NCBI GenBank assembly: GCA_938010745.1
Contig: CALLVF010000051.1
Location: 1-19,772, forward strand
Reading direction: 5' to 3'
Origin: an uncultured Patescibacteria group bacterium
GTDB taxonomy: Bacteria; Patescibacteriota; Microgenomatia; UBA1406; GWC2-37-13
DNA length: 19,772 nucleotides
Of this stretch, positions 1-6,654 are shown piece after piece. How positions within the stretch are numbered: the first letter of the stretch is position 1; each line of letters starts with the position of its first letter. The position numbers were made by a program, and so were the translations under genes. Below the pieces are notes generated by a model, which was given only the letters and a program-made list of their open reading frames with translations, had not been told where the DNA came from and made no database searches.

Positions 1-218
1 GTTGATAAAAAACCTCGAGCTTGAATTTTAACTTGAGCTGCTAAAAATATATTAAAAGCAGGAATCGTACTTATTGATGACTCTAATTTTCTAATCAAAA
101 CATTGTTCCAGAAAGATTCAGAAAGTTCTCCTTTCTCTATCTCTTGTAGGTAGTCAAAAATCCCCTTAGTTTCAATTAATCTTATATCTTGATCTATTCT
201 TGTTTCATATGATCCAAT
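1..218 (-). pseudogene. Continuation of the DUF262 gene beyond the in-frame stop (cut by window edge)
   Basis: The 72 codons after the TAA at 219-221 stay open in the same frame as the upstream gene, which is unlikely by chance in DNA this AT-rich. They begin IGSYETRIDQDIR, matching the usual (Y)SGSxExxxDxDI segment that follows LLTxR in long DUF262 proteins, and end near AAQVKIQARGFLS, also family-like. The rest of the gene lies to the left of the window. From family knowledge it could carry an HNH nuclease motif, but this is not visible here. Confidence 0.75.
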
Positions 219-1424
219 TTATCTTTCTGTTAACAAACTCATCACAAACCACTTTCTTATAATTCTCTCTATCTCTTCACTTTTGATGCCTTTTGATCGT
301 AAATATAAAAACAAAGCGTAAGCAAAATTAACAGTAATTTTTGAACGAATCATCCAATTAGCAATAAAACCAGCTGATCTTAAAATCATAATAAATCTTT
401 TAAAATTAGTTTCATTAGCGTAGTTAAAAAAACCATTTTTAAATCGAGAAAAAGTTTCCTCAATAATTTTTTCCTCATAACTTTTGGTTTCAAAACTTCT
501 ACCAATTAAAAGACTAACTAAATCAGCTAATTTTCCCCTTTTAAATTCAAAGGTAAAAATAGTTCTGATAACATCTTTATAATCTGGATCATAAAGATCA
601 TCATTTTCGTTTTTCAGCCAAGACAGTTTTTGAAAATATTCAGTTTTTATAAATTCATCATCAACCAATTTTATTTCCTCATAAAAAGTAGGTTCTTTTG
701 ATAAATGACAAAAATAATCAATGGCTTTTCTTAATGTTGAACCTTGATATTTTTCATTAGCAGCAATTCTACTCATAACAAAATCAACTTGAGAAAGAGT
801 TACGCCTTCACTATTTATTCTTTCAAAAATCTCAGCTACAACATCAATATCAAGCTCACCTGATAAATCAATAACTCCGATTTGTCTTTTATCAATTGTT
901 TGAAGTTGGCTAATAATTTTTAAGAGTAAATCACGACTAAAGTTTGGATTTTTTTGACAATAATTATCAATAAAAGATAAAAGATTTATTTCATTTTTAA
1001 CAATTGGAGAAATATCGCTTATCCAAACTTTATCTTTTTCAATTGCTGGGTTTGATACTTCAAATTTTTCATTTGCTGGATTAAAAGCGATTTTAATTCT
1101 TCTTTTTTGGTAATCTTTATCAATAATTTCTTCTCCAAGAATGGCTGTTTTTAAAGCAATTATTCTTTGTTGACCATCAATTAAAATTATTTTTCCTTGA
1201 GAAAGACTGCCATCTTTCAACTTGACTTTAGGACTTTGCCAAGTGATTAAATAACCAATAGGATAACCCTTATACAAAGAATCAATAAGATTCCTTACTT
1301 TTGTTGCTGACCAAACAAAGGGTCGCTGGATTTCTGGAATGGCAATCTGTCCTGTTATTGACCAATTTAAAATGCTTTGAATTAAGTATTGATTAACGTT
1401 GTATTTTTGGGATATTTGGTGCAT
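219..1424 (-). CDS. DUF262 domain protein (GmrSD/ParB-like), prematurely terminated
   Basis: The 401-residue open part begins with the DUF262 fold: the IPEIQRPFVW segment at residues 29-38 and the family hallmark LIDGQQR at 81-87, which forms the ParB/Srx-like nucleotide-binding and catalytic site. DUF262 proteins include the GmrS part of type IV restriction enzymes and many orphan defence-type proteins, often with a C-terminal HNH (DUF1524-like) nuclease. The frame ends at MSLLTER with TAA at 219-221. Translation in the same frame continues open to the window edge with sequence typical of the family, so the TAA looks like a point nonsense mutation replacing a usual Tyr. The start ATG at 1424 sits 8 nt after a TATAAT box and 26 nt after the toxin stop. 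The protein is either a truncated N-terminal product or a pseudogene; the family call is confident. Confidence 0.85.
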   Translation of the reverse strand: MHQISQKYNVNQYLIQSILNWSITGQIAIPEIQRPFVWSATKVRNLIDSLYKGYPIGYLITWQSPKVKLKDGSLSQGKIILIDGQQRIIALKTAILGEEIIDKDYQKRRIKIAFNPANEKFEVSNPAIEKDKVWISDISPIVKNEINLLSFIDNYCQKNPNFSRDLLLKIISQLQTIDKRQIGVIDLSGELDIDVVAEIFERINSEGVTLSQVDFVMSRIAANEKYQGSTLRKAIDYFCHLSKEPTFYEEIKLVDDEFIKTEYFQKLSWLKNENDDLYDPDYKDVIRTIFTFEFKRGKLADLVSLLIGRSFETKSYEEKIIEETFSRFKNGFFNYANETNFKRFIMILRSAGFIANWMIRSKITVNFAYALFLYLRSKGIKSEEIERIIRKWFVMSLLTER

Positions 1425-1431
1425 AAAATTA

Positions 1432-1437
1432 ATTATA
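1432..1437 (-). promoter_or_regulatory. -10 box of the DUF262 gene
   Basis: TATAAT on the minus strand, 7 nt before the ATG at 1424, would place transcription start at about 1425, giving an almost leaderless mRNA. There is no convincing -35 box. The box lies in the gap after the toxin stop, so the gene may have its own promoter as well as read-through from the TA operon. Confidence 0.4.
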
Positions 1438-1450
1438 TATAAAAATTTCT

Positions 1451-1714
1451 CTAATAAACCTGGTTATGACTGCCAATATCAACAAAATAAGCAATATTTT
1501 TATCTAAATAGTAAATTACTCTGACATCTCCGGTAATTGAAAAGGCACGAAAACCTTTCATTTTTCCTTCTAAAGGATGATCCTTAAGCAGAGGATCTTT
1601 TTTATTAATTAAAAAAAGTTTTACTTTTTTCTTAAATTGGTTATCAAGATTTTTATTAGAATGAATTCTTTTAAGATAATGTTTTTTAAAGGTTTTAGTG
1701 AAGTATATTTTCAT
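1451..1714 (-). CDS. RelE/YafQ-family mRNA interferase toxin
   Basis: This 87-residue basic protein has the RelE/ParE-superfamily layout: a lysine-rich N-terminal half, then LKDHPLEG (43-50), GFRAFSITGDVRVIYY (54-69) and a terminal DIGSHNQVY (79-87). Candidate catalytic and binding residues by analogy with YafQ are H46, R56, R65 and H83. Toxins of this family cut mRNA in the ribosomal A site. The start ATG overlaps the stop of the upstream antitoxin gene (ATGA at 1711-1714), the translational coupling expected of an antitoxin-first TA operon. The product looks intact. Assignment to YafQ rather than another RelE subfamily rests on the motif pattern only. Confidence 0.85.
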   Translation of the reverse strand: MKIYFTKTFKKHYLKRIHSNKNLDNQFKKKVKLFLINKKDPLLKDHPLEGKMKGFRAFSITGDVRVIYYLDKNIAYFVDIGSHNQVY

Positions 1715-1998
1715 TTTTGAAGCATCTTAAAAAATTCATCTAAGTTTTTTGGTTTGAAGATATTTTTTCCGCTTTTAATATCTTTTAAAGCTTGTTTATA
1801 TCTTCTGGATGCGGTCTTTGAAAGAACATTAACCTGTTCAGCTTCAGAAACGTTGATAGTTAACTCTCCTTTGACTAATTTATTAAGAATAAAGCGTACC
1901 ACTTCCTGAAGTGAAGAAAATCCATAATTAAAAGCCACAAGTTCAGCCTGTTCTTTTAAAATTTTTGGCATTGGTACTTGAAAAACAGTTCTACTCAT
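1711..1998 (-). CDS. RelB/RHH-like antitoxin
   Basis: A 95-residue protein counted from the ATG at 1998. The N-terminus SRTVFQVPMP followed by helices fits a ribbon-helix-helix DNA-binding domain, and the C-terminus, rich in Lys, Asp and Phe, fits the segment that wraps a RelE-type toxin. In-frame TTG at 2007 would add three residues but lies inside the -10 box, so the ATG at 1998 is preferred. The gene precedes and overlaps the toxin by 4 nt. Antitoxins of this type repress their own operon together with the toxin, and a palindrome covers the promoter here. The fold is inferred from pattern and context, not from a recognised close homologue. Confidence 0.75.
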   Translation of the reverse strand: MSRTVFQVPMPKILKEQAELVAFNYGFSSLQEVVRFILNKLVKGELTINVSEAEQVNVLSKTASRRYKQALKDIKSGKNIFKPKNLDEFFKMLQK

Positions 1999-2001
1999 AT
2001 A

Positions 2002-2024
2002 ATACAATTATAATATTTTTGTAT
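2002..2024. promoter_or_regulatory. Candidate antitoxin operator (palindrome over the promoter)
   Basis: The imperfect palindrome has outer arms ATACAA and TTGTAT, inner arms ATA and TAT, and is centred at 2013 with 9 of 11 positions paired. It covers the -10 box and most of the spacer, where binding by an antitoxin or TA complex would block RNA polymerase. The operator role is inferred. Confidence 0.45.
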
Positions 2025-2034
2025 GATATGTCAA
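2007..2034 (-). promoter_or_regulatory. Consensus sigma-70 promoter of the toxin-antitoxin operon
   Basis: On the minus strand TTGACA (2034-2029) is followed by a 16-nt spacer and TATAAT (2012-2007), both exact consensus hexamers. The predicted start of transcription is about 2000, two nucleotides before the antitoxin ATG at 1998, so the mRNA would be essentially leaderless. It begins directly after the stop codon of the upstream 109-aa gene. Confidence 0.8.
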
Positions 2035-2037
2035 CTT

Positions 2038-2367
2038 TTACTTATTTTTTGAAGCCGCATAATTAAAATAATAAAAATATCTCTCCCAATCTTTATCAGT
2101 TGAATGGTAAATATTATCTCCCGCAAAATAATCAACTAAAAGCTCTCTTACTCGCAAAATCTCTTTAAGAGAGTTTTTATTTTTAGGATCAGCCACAGTA
2201 AAGTCAATCAGCTCTAAAGCTCGATAAAAAGCATTTTTCCATACTTCCCTTTCTCCCTTTTTTCGCCAGTTTATTGCTCGACCAACTTCAGCGCCAATAT
2301 TTGCCATCTGTTCAACTAAAGAAAATTTGGACCAGCGGTTTTTTAATTCTTGATGAAAAATTTTCAT
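2038..2367 (-). CDS. Conserved hypothetical protein paired with DUF5674
   Basis: A 109-residue, probably all-helical soluble protein with no signal peptide or membrane segment. Visible blocks are FHQELKNRWSKFSLVEQMANIGAEVGRAINW (described here only as residues 4-33, rich in conserved aromatic and Asn/Glu residues), the ALELIDFTVADPKNK segment and a C-terminal aromatic cluster (WERYFYYFNYAA). I recognise it as resembling a small conserved protein of CPR bacteria and some archaea but know no function. Its start overlaps the DUF5674 stop by 4 nt (ATGA, 2364-2367), so the two are translated as a coupled pair and may act together. Confidence 0.7.
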   Translation of the reverse strand: MKIFHQELKNRWSKFSLVEQMANIGAEVGRAINWRKKGEREVWKNAFYRALELIDFTVADPKNKNSLKEILRVRELLVDYFAGDNIYHSTDKDWERYFYYFNYAASKNK

Positions 2368-2705
2368 CTTTTAACTAATTTTTTAACAATTTGAGTAATT
2401 TTTTCTCTTATTTTTGGATCATCAACTCCTCTTGAAAAATTATTCAATCTGGGGCGAAGATTAATCACTGAGTCAAACTCAATAAAGTTTTCTTCACTCT
2501 CTGCTGGATATAAATTTATTCCCCAAAGATTATCTTGCTTTGAGCCTAATTCTAATAGATATCTTTCCTCATCAGCGTGCATTTCTCCATCAACAACCAT
2601 TATTTCTTTTTCCAAATCAACTACTGCCTTAACTAATCCACCAAACGTTTTTGAAGACATTTTTTTTAGCTCCGTCAAAGTTATTTTTTTGTCAATTATT
2701 TTCAT
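2364..2705 (-). CDS. DUF5674 family protein
   Basis: A 113-residue protein with the DUF5674 pattern: a helical start, VKAVVDLEKEIMVVDGEMHADEE (positions 26-48), then LELGSKQDNLWGINLYP (51-67), FIEFDSVINLRPRLNN (74-89) and RGVDDPKIREKITQIV (92-107). The family has no known biochemical role. Its acidic E/H-rich central segment and strongly conserved DLWGINLYP-like and SxINxRP blocks suggest a binding or enzymatic site. It is the first gene of a two-gene operon with the 109-aa protein and is transcribed divergently from the dehydrogenase gene. No Shine-Dalgarno is visible before the ATG at 2705. Confidence 0.75.
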   Translation of the reverse strand: MKIIDKKITLTELKKMSSKTFGGLVKAVVDLEKEIMVVDGEMHADEERYLLELGSKQDNLWGINLYPAESEENFIEFDSVINLRPRLNNFSRGVDDPKIREKITQIVKKLVKR

Positions 2706-2718
2706 ATTTAATAAATGG

Positions 2719-2747
2719 TTGAAATTTTGTTAGATAAATTTTATCAT
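2719..2747 (+). promoter_or_regulatory. Sigma-70 promoter of the dehydrogenase gene
   Basis: TTGAAA (2719-2724), a 17-nt spacer and TATCAT (2742-2747) each match consensus at five of six positions. The predicted start is about 2754, one nucleotide before the ATG at 2755. The earlier ATG at 2749 would lie upstream of the transcript, so this promoter decides the start codon. Confidence 0.65.
2738..2746 (-). promoter_or_regulatory. Possible extended -10 for the DUF5674 operon
   Basis: TGATAAAAT on the minus strand matches an extended -10 (TGn plus TAAAAT). Transcription would start near 2731, leaving a leader of about 26 nt with no Shine-Dalgarno. It overlaps the -10 of the plus-strand dehydrogenase promoter, so the two divergent promoters would compete for polymerase. 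Confidence 0.3.
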
Positions 2748-2754
2748 AATGATT

Positions 2755-3747
2755 ATGAAAATTGCTTTTTTTGAGGTAGCTGAATGGGAAGATAAATTAC
2801 TCAAAAAAAATTTTCCTCAAGCAGTTTTAGTAAAAGACAAGCTGACAATAGAAAATGTCAGAGCTTACAGAAAGTATGAGGTGATTTCTTGTTTTATTTA
2901 TTCTCAACTGACAAAAGAAGTAATCAATGAATTTTTGAACTTAAAATTTATTGCCACCCGCTCCACCGGTTTTGATCACATTGATGTCTCATACGCTAAA
3001 TCAAAAAATATCTTGGTTTCCAATGTCCCTGAATATGGAAGTCGAACTGTGGCTGAGCATACTTTTGCTTTAATCTTAACATTAACTCGAAAAATATATC
3101 AGTCTGTTAATCAGGCAAAAACTTTTGATTTTGATCATAAAAATATTCGCGGGATTGATTTATGGAAGAAAACAATTGGTGTTATTGGATTGGGAAGGAT
3201 AGGAATTGAAGTAGTAAAAATTGCCAAAGGTTTTGGCATGAATGTTTTAGTTTTTACAAAAACGAAAAAAGAAAACTTAGCAAAAGAATTAGGCTTTCAA
3301 TATGTTGATTTAAAATTTCTCCTTGAAAAATCAGATATTGTCACTCTTCATTTACCCTACACAAAAGAAACTCATCATCTTATCAATAAAGACAATATTA
3401 ATCAGTTTAAAAAAGGAAGTTTTTTGATAAATACTGCCCGAGGTGGTTTGGTTGAGACTGAGGCGCTTGTTCTTGGGCTTGAAAAGGGTATTTTAGAAGG
3501 AGTTGCCCTTGATGTTCTGGAAGGGGAAAAAGACTTGGAAGAAGAAATTGAAGTGTTAACCACCTCTTATAAAAAAAATGTAGATTTTAAAACTTTAGTT
3601 TTAAATCATGTTCTTGTTAATCATCCAAAAGTAGTAATCACTCCTCACAATGCTTTCAATACCAAAGAAGCTCTGGAGCGGATACTTTTGGTAACCATAG
3701 AAAACATAAAAGGATTTTTGGGAAATAATCCAAAAAATTTAGTTTAA
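2755..3747 (+). CDS. D-2-hydroxyacid dehydrogenase, D-lactate dehydrogenase type
   Basis: NAD-dependent reduction of a 2-oxoacid, most likely pyruvate to D-lactate, in the cytoplasm. Numbered from the ATG at 2755 (330 residues), the Rossmann glycine motif is GLGRIG at 145-150, the conserved substrate block ATRSTGFDHID lies at 67-77, and the catalytic residues are R229 (INTARGG), E258 (LDVLEGE) and H298 (ITPHNA), in the order and spacing of the LdhA/D-LDH family. An insertion before the histidine (about 262-290) makes it slightly longer there. It is intact. Its stop is followed after 4 nt by the broken HypC-like gene, so it once headed a plus-strand transcript with hydrogenase accessory genes. 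Substrate could instead be another 2-hydroxyacid. Confidence 0.85.
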   Translation: MKIAFFEVAEWEDKLLKKNFPQAVLVKDKLTIENVRAYRKYEVISCFIYSQLTKEVINEFLNLKFIATRSTGFDHIDVSYAKSKNILVSNVPEYGSRTVAEHTFALILTLTRKIYQSVNQAKTFDFDHKNIRGIDLWKKTIGVIGLGRIGIEVVKIAKGFGMNVLVFTKTKKENLAKELGFQYVDLKFLLEKSDIVTLHLPYTKETHHLINKDNINQFKKGSFLINTARGGLVETEALVLGLEKGILEGVALDVLEGEKDLEEEIEVLTTSYKKNVDFKTLVLNHVLVNHPKVVITPHNAFNTKEALERILLVTIENIKGFLGNNPKNLV

Positions 3748-3751
3748 AAAG

Positions 3752-4010
3752 ATGTGTTTTATTAGAATTTTAAAAATAAAAAAAATTAATCATAAGGAAA
3801 TAATCCTTGAAAACGGTATAAAGGCTATTATGATAAAAAGAAGAATTAAAAGTTGATTATAAAGGTAGATCTTTTTTTAATAATTTAAATATTGGCGATT
3901 GGGTTAGTTTTCATTGGGTGTTTGTTTGTGATAAGTTAACTGAAGCGCAGGTAATAAATTTAGAGTTTTATACAAAAAAAGCAATTGAGTTTTTTAATAC
4001 AAGTATTTAA
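3752..4010 (+). pseudogene. HypC-like hydrogenase maturation protein, frameshifted
   Basis: Starts MCFIRILKI, keeping the essential Cys2 of HypC proteins (chaperones that carry the Fe(CN)2CO unit to the hydrogenase large subunit). The first frame reads to a TGA at 3854. Shifting by one base in the A-run near 3848-3851 continues with KVDYKGRSFFNNLNIGDWV and then SFHWVFVCDKLTEAQVINLE, the GDWVxxHWxxVCxxLTxxQxxNLE block of HypC-like accessory proteins, ending at TAA 4008-4010. One lost base has therefore inactivated it. The gene starts 4 nt after the dehydrogenase stop, consistent with a former operon. Confidence 0.7.
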
Positions 4011-4081
4011 CTGTTTTTTCAAAAATTTACCTTTTTAAAAGGGATAAAAAAGAAGACAATCTTTTAAAAATTATCAAAATT

Positions 4082-4489
4082 ATGAGAACAAAAATCTACA
4101 TTTTAGCAACATTTTAGTTTAGCAAGATAGTCTTTCCTTTAAAGTTAACTGATAAACTTAAAAAAGATTTTTCTGAGATTGAATTTATTATCGCTGATCC
4201 AAACGAAAATTTTCCCCCAAAGCATGAGGGAGAATAAATCATTCTAGATACTGTCAAGGGATTAAAAAAGCTGATGATAATTAATTTAGATTATTCGGAA
4301 AGTAAAAAAAAGAGACTAATTTTAACTCACAATTGTGATCTTTAATTTCATTTATTAATCCAAAAAAGCTAAAAAAGATTGATGAAATAAAAAATAATTG
4401 GTATACCCTTGCAAAAAAAATTTCCTCTTTTGTCATTAACAAAGTTAATCAAAAAATATTTATCTTCATTTTTCTCATTTTACCTTTAA
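4082..4489 (+). pseudogene. Hydrogenase maturation protease (HycI/HyaD-like) with several stops
   Basis: One frame, from ATG 4082, reads through as a recognisable peptidase M52-type protein if stops are ignored: MRTKIYILATF, then VFPLKLTDKLKKDFSEIEF, an ADPNENFP segment, IILDTVKGLKKLMIINLDY, HNCDLxFHLL and near the end KIIGIPL. These match the order of blocks in small hydrogenase maturation proteases, which clip the C-terminus of the large subunit after nickel insertion. In-frame stops occur at 4115 (TAG), 4235 (TAA) and 4343 (TAA), with more and local frameshifts near 4350-4400. The 71 nt between this and the HypC-like remnant show nothing further. Confidence 0.65.
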
Positions 4490-5040
4490 AAAATGATCGG
4501 CACAGGACATACAGGTGTCAAAAGCGCGGATAAATTTTTCAACCTCATAAATAATCTTTTCTTTTGAGGCTTCCTCTTGAAGTAATTTTTCCACAATTTT
4601 GGTATATTTTCCTTTCCATTATAACCATTATAATTTGATTTTGGTCAGTGGTAATGATGATTTCAGCTTTTTATTATACCTCCATAGGTAATTTCTAATT
4701 TATGATATAAGGTTCCTCTTGGCGCTTAAATAACACTAAGACCAACTGCCTTTCTTTTGCTTAAGTTCCTAAAGGGCTCATATAACTTATTTCTTTTAAA
4801 TTTTCAATAATGCTTTACGCGCAGTTTATAGTATGGATAATTTTGATTGTCTGGCATAAATTATTTAAGAAGAGATTGTTTGAGGAAAAGTGTTTTAAAT
4901 ATTTGAAGGCATTTTTTTGGTACGGGGGTGAAGTTTGTCTTTGAACAAATTTTTCTTACTTTTAATTCCAAAGAGGTCGCTCCCTCGATTTTAGAAATTT
5001 CAGAGAGATTAATGTCAAAATCAACATTGGATTGATTCAT
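4475..5040 (-). pseudogene. [NiFe]-hydrogenase large subunit remnant
   Basis: The N-terminus from ATG 5040 reads MNQSNVDFDINLSEISKIEG and then ATSLELKVRK, the usual start of cytoplasmic [NiFe]-hydrogenase large subunits. The next part, including the expected RxCGxC nickel-ligand motif, is gone. The following pieces, in shifting frames, include APRGTLYHKLEITYGG (around 4725-4679), the conserved EAPRGTLYH region, and a clean C-terminal frame ending KFIRAFDTCMSCADHFLKVK with TGA at 4477-4475. DTCMSCADH corresponds to the DPCxxCxxH signature that supplies two cysteines to nickel. The gene length left (566 nt) is under half the usual, so a large internal deletion plus frameshifts destroyed it. Confidence 0.8.
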
Positions 5041-5104
5041 AATAATAAATTAAAAATTAAAAGTTAAAAATTACAATTCAAAAATAAAAATTTTAAATTT
5101 TAAA
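5041..5104. repeat. AT-only intergenic element between the hydrogenase remnants
   Basis: About 60 nt made almost wholly of A and T with iterated AAATTAAAA/AAAAATTA words and a self-complementary AAAATTTTAAATTTTAA stretch. It lies exactly between the large- and small-subunit remnants. It may be a dispersed intergenic repeat of this lineage or plain compositional drift; only one copy is in the window. Confidence 0.3.
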
Positions 5105-5111
5105 CAAAATA

Positions 5112-5574
5112 TCAAATATATTTATTCATTATCTCAAGAAATTTATTTTCATCCATTGGACAACCAGGGATAAATTCATCAACTTTTATAACATCAGCAA
5201 TTTTTAAGATTTTTTCTTTATAATTAAATTTTTCCAAAATTGGTTTAATTTCCTCGATTTGTCTTTGATTAAAAAATTTCTTTGATTAGTTGGTTAACCC
5301 AACACACGTAAGAGCCAACTGCTACTAAAATTTTTGTCATTTGGCGAATTTTTTTAAGTTTTTCCTCTTGTTTATCTGAACTTATTGCTCATGCAACAAA
5401 AGTAAGATTCATTTCTTTTATCTCTTCGCTTACTTTTTTTGAAAAATACGAGTGTGGATAAATTCAATTTTTTTAAGCCAAGTTCAATAATTTCTATTAA
5501 GAAGGTTTGTAAAAATTGTATTTGAATCCTCACAACAGCTGAAATAAATCAATCCACCTTTATTTTTTGTTCAT
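5112..5574 (-). pseudogene. [NiFe]-hydrogenase small subunit remnant (complex I 20-kDa-like family)
   Basis: No start codon survives. Broken frames give GGLIYFSCCEDSNTIFTNLL, then VSEEIKEMNLTFV, a TGA at 5391-5389 where the family has Gly (FVEGAI-like), then AISSDKQEEKLKKIRQMTKI and LVAVGS, a frameshift near 5275, and FFNQRQIEEIKPILEKF followed by VIKVDEFIPGCPMDENKFLE up to TGA 5114-5112. The order (N-terminal CC region, FVxGxISS, LVAxGS, IPGCPxDExxFL) is that of the electron-transferring hydrogenase small/delta subunit carrying an FeS cluster. It lies immediately upstream of the large-subunit remnant on the same strand, as in hydrogenase operons. Confidence 0.75.
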
Positions 5575-5589
5575 AAAATTATTTTATCA

Positions 5590-5598
5590 TGCTATCAT
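5590..5598 (+). promoter_or_regulatory. Extended -10 of the 349-aa membrane protein gene
   Basis: TGCTATCAT is an extended -10 element. Six nucleotides separate it from the ATG at 5605, placing the predicted transcription start on the A of the start codon, so the mRNA would be leaderless. A -35 box is not obvious, as expected for an extended -10. Confidence 0.55.
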
Positions 5599-5604
5599 TA
5601 ATTT

Positions 5605-6654
5605 ATGACCTTAACAGAACTTTCCTATCACACTCGAAAGCTTTTACCTTTAACTGTCTTTTTTGTCATATTATTGCTTATATTTTTTTATACAGCTAAA
5701 TTGCTTTTTATTTATCTTAAAATTAACCAGCCAGTGGAAACATATATAAATCCTGCTTTTGGAATGATAAAACCGCCTATGTTAAAAGAAGCTAGTAAAA
5801 GCGCTGGTTTTGATTTTGTTTTGGATACGATTGAGGGTAAACCTATTACAGCTACTGAATCAGCAAAAGTTTATTTTCTTCCTCAATCGACCCCTCGTTT
5901 TGGCTATCGAGAAAAAATCTATCTGATGGCAAAAACTTTTGGTATTGATACATCTGTAGTTAAGCAAGAAATAGTTGATAAGGAAGTAGTCTTTAGTGAT
6001 AACAGACAAAAGCTTACTATTGATATCACTAATTTTAATTTTCGTTATGATTATTACTTTGAAAGTGAACCTGAGCTTTTTTCTGAGGTTTTTATTCCAT
6101 CAAAGAAGGAAATAGAAAATAAAGCAATAGATTTTTTAACTACTGTAGGTAGATACCCAGAGGAGTTAGCAAGAGGAAAGATTAATATTAATTTATTTCA
6201 TTTTGATCCATTAGAAAAGAGAATTTCACCAGTATTTCAAGCTTCTGATGCTAATCTAGTTGAAGTTAATTTTTACCGACCAGATATTGATAATATTGCT
6301 GTTGTTACTCCAGGTTTTCCATCTAGTCAAAACTATGTAATTTTTGTTTTTTTTGAGTCAGGATACAAAGTAGTTCGTGCCCAGGTTAAATTTTTCGAAA
6401 AATCAGAAGAGCAGGTGGGTATTTATCCTTTAAAAACTGGCGATGAAGCATGGGCTAAATTATTAGAGGGTGAAGGATTTGTTATTCATGGAGATTCAGC
6501 TTTGAAAAAAGATATAAGAATTAAGAATATGTTTTTGGCTTATCTTGATCCAGATAAATATGAAAATTATCTTCAGCCAGTTTATGTTTTTTTGGGTGAT
6601 CCCAATTTTGTTGCTTACGTGCCAGCAATTTCTAATGAGTATCTTGCAGATTAA
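5605..6654 (+). CDS. Unrecognised single-span membrane protein
   Basis: A 349-residue protein with one strong hydrophobic helix at about residues 13-38 (LLPLTVFFVILLLIFFYTAK) preceded by a short basic segment, then a large, probably beta-rich domain outside the membrane with many Phe/Tyr/Val and few Cys. This looks like an uncleaved signal anchor with an extracytoplasmic domain. I do not recognise the family; similar lone anchors are common in CPR genomes. Its last 23 nt overlap the 3' end of the D,D-carboxypeptidase gene on the other strand. A leaderless start at 5605 is supported by the extended -10. The opposite-strand reading frame inside its 3' end is a shadow. Confidence 0.7.
   Translation: MTLTELSYHTRKLLPLTVFFVILLLIFFYTAKLLFIYLKINQPVETYINPAFGMIKPPMLKEASKSAGFDFVLDTIEGKPITATESAKVYFLPQSTPRFGYREKIYLMAKTFGIDTSVVKQEIVDKEVVFSDNRQKLTIDITNFNFRYDYYFESEPELFSEVFIPSKKEIENKAIDFLTTVGRYPEELARGKININLFHFDPLEKRISPVFQASDANLVEVNFYRPDIDNIAVVTPGFPSSQNYVIFVFFESGYKVVRAQVKFFEKSEEQVGIYPLKTGDEAWAKLLEGEGFVIHGDSALKKDIRIKNMFLAYLDPDKYENYLQPVYVFLGDPNFVAYVPAISNEYLAD

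Noticed and set aside
1999..2007. TTG at 2007 as the antitoxin start (three extra residues)
   Set aside because: It lies within the TATAAT box, upstream of the predicted transcription start; ATG 1998 fits better.
2749..2754. ATG at 2749 as the dehydrogenase start
   Set aside because: It overlaps the region before the predicted +1 (about 2754), and homologous proteins begin at the MKIAFFE equivalent, i.e. ATG 2755.
5041..5104. CRISPR-like or tandem repeat array
   Set aside because: No regularly spaced repeat-spacer pattern; only iterated A/T words.
5389..5391. UGA read as glycine (code 25, Gracilibacteria/SR1), since TGA sits at a usual Gly in the small-subunit remnant
   Set aside because: TGA serves as a real stop in intact genes (antitoxin, DUF5674), housekeeping genes have no in-frame TGA, and the same remnant also has frameshifts.
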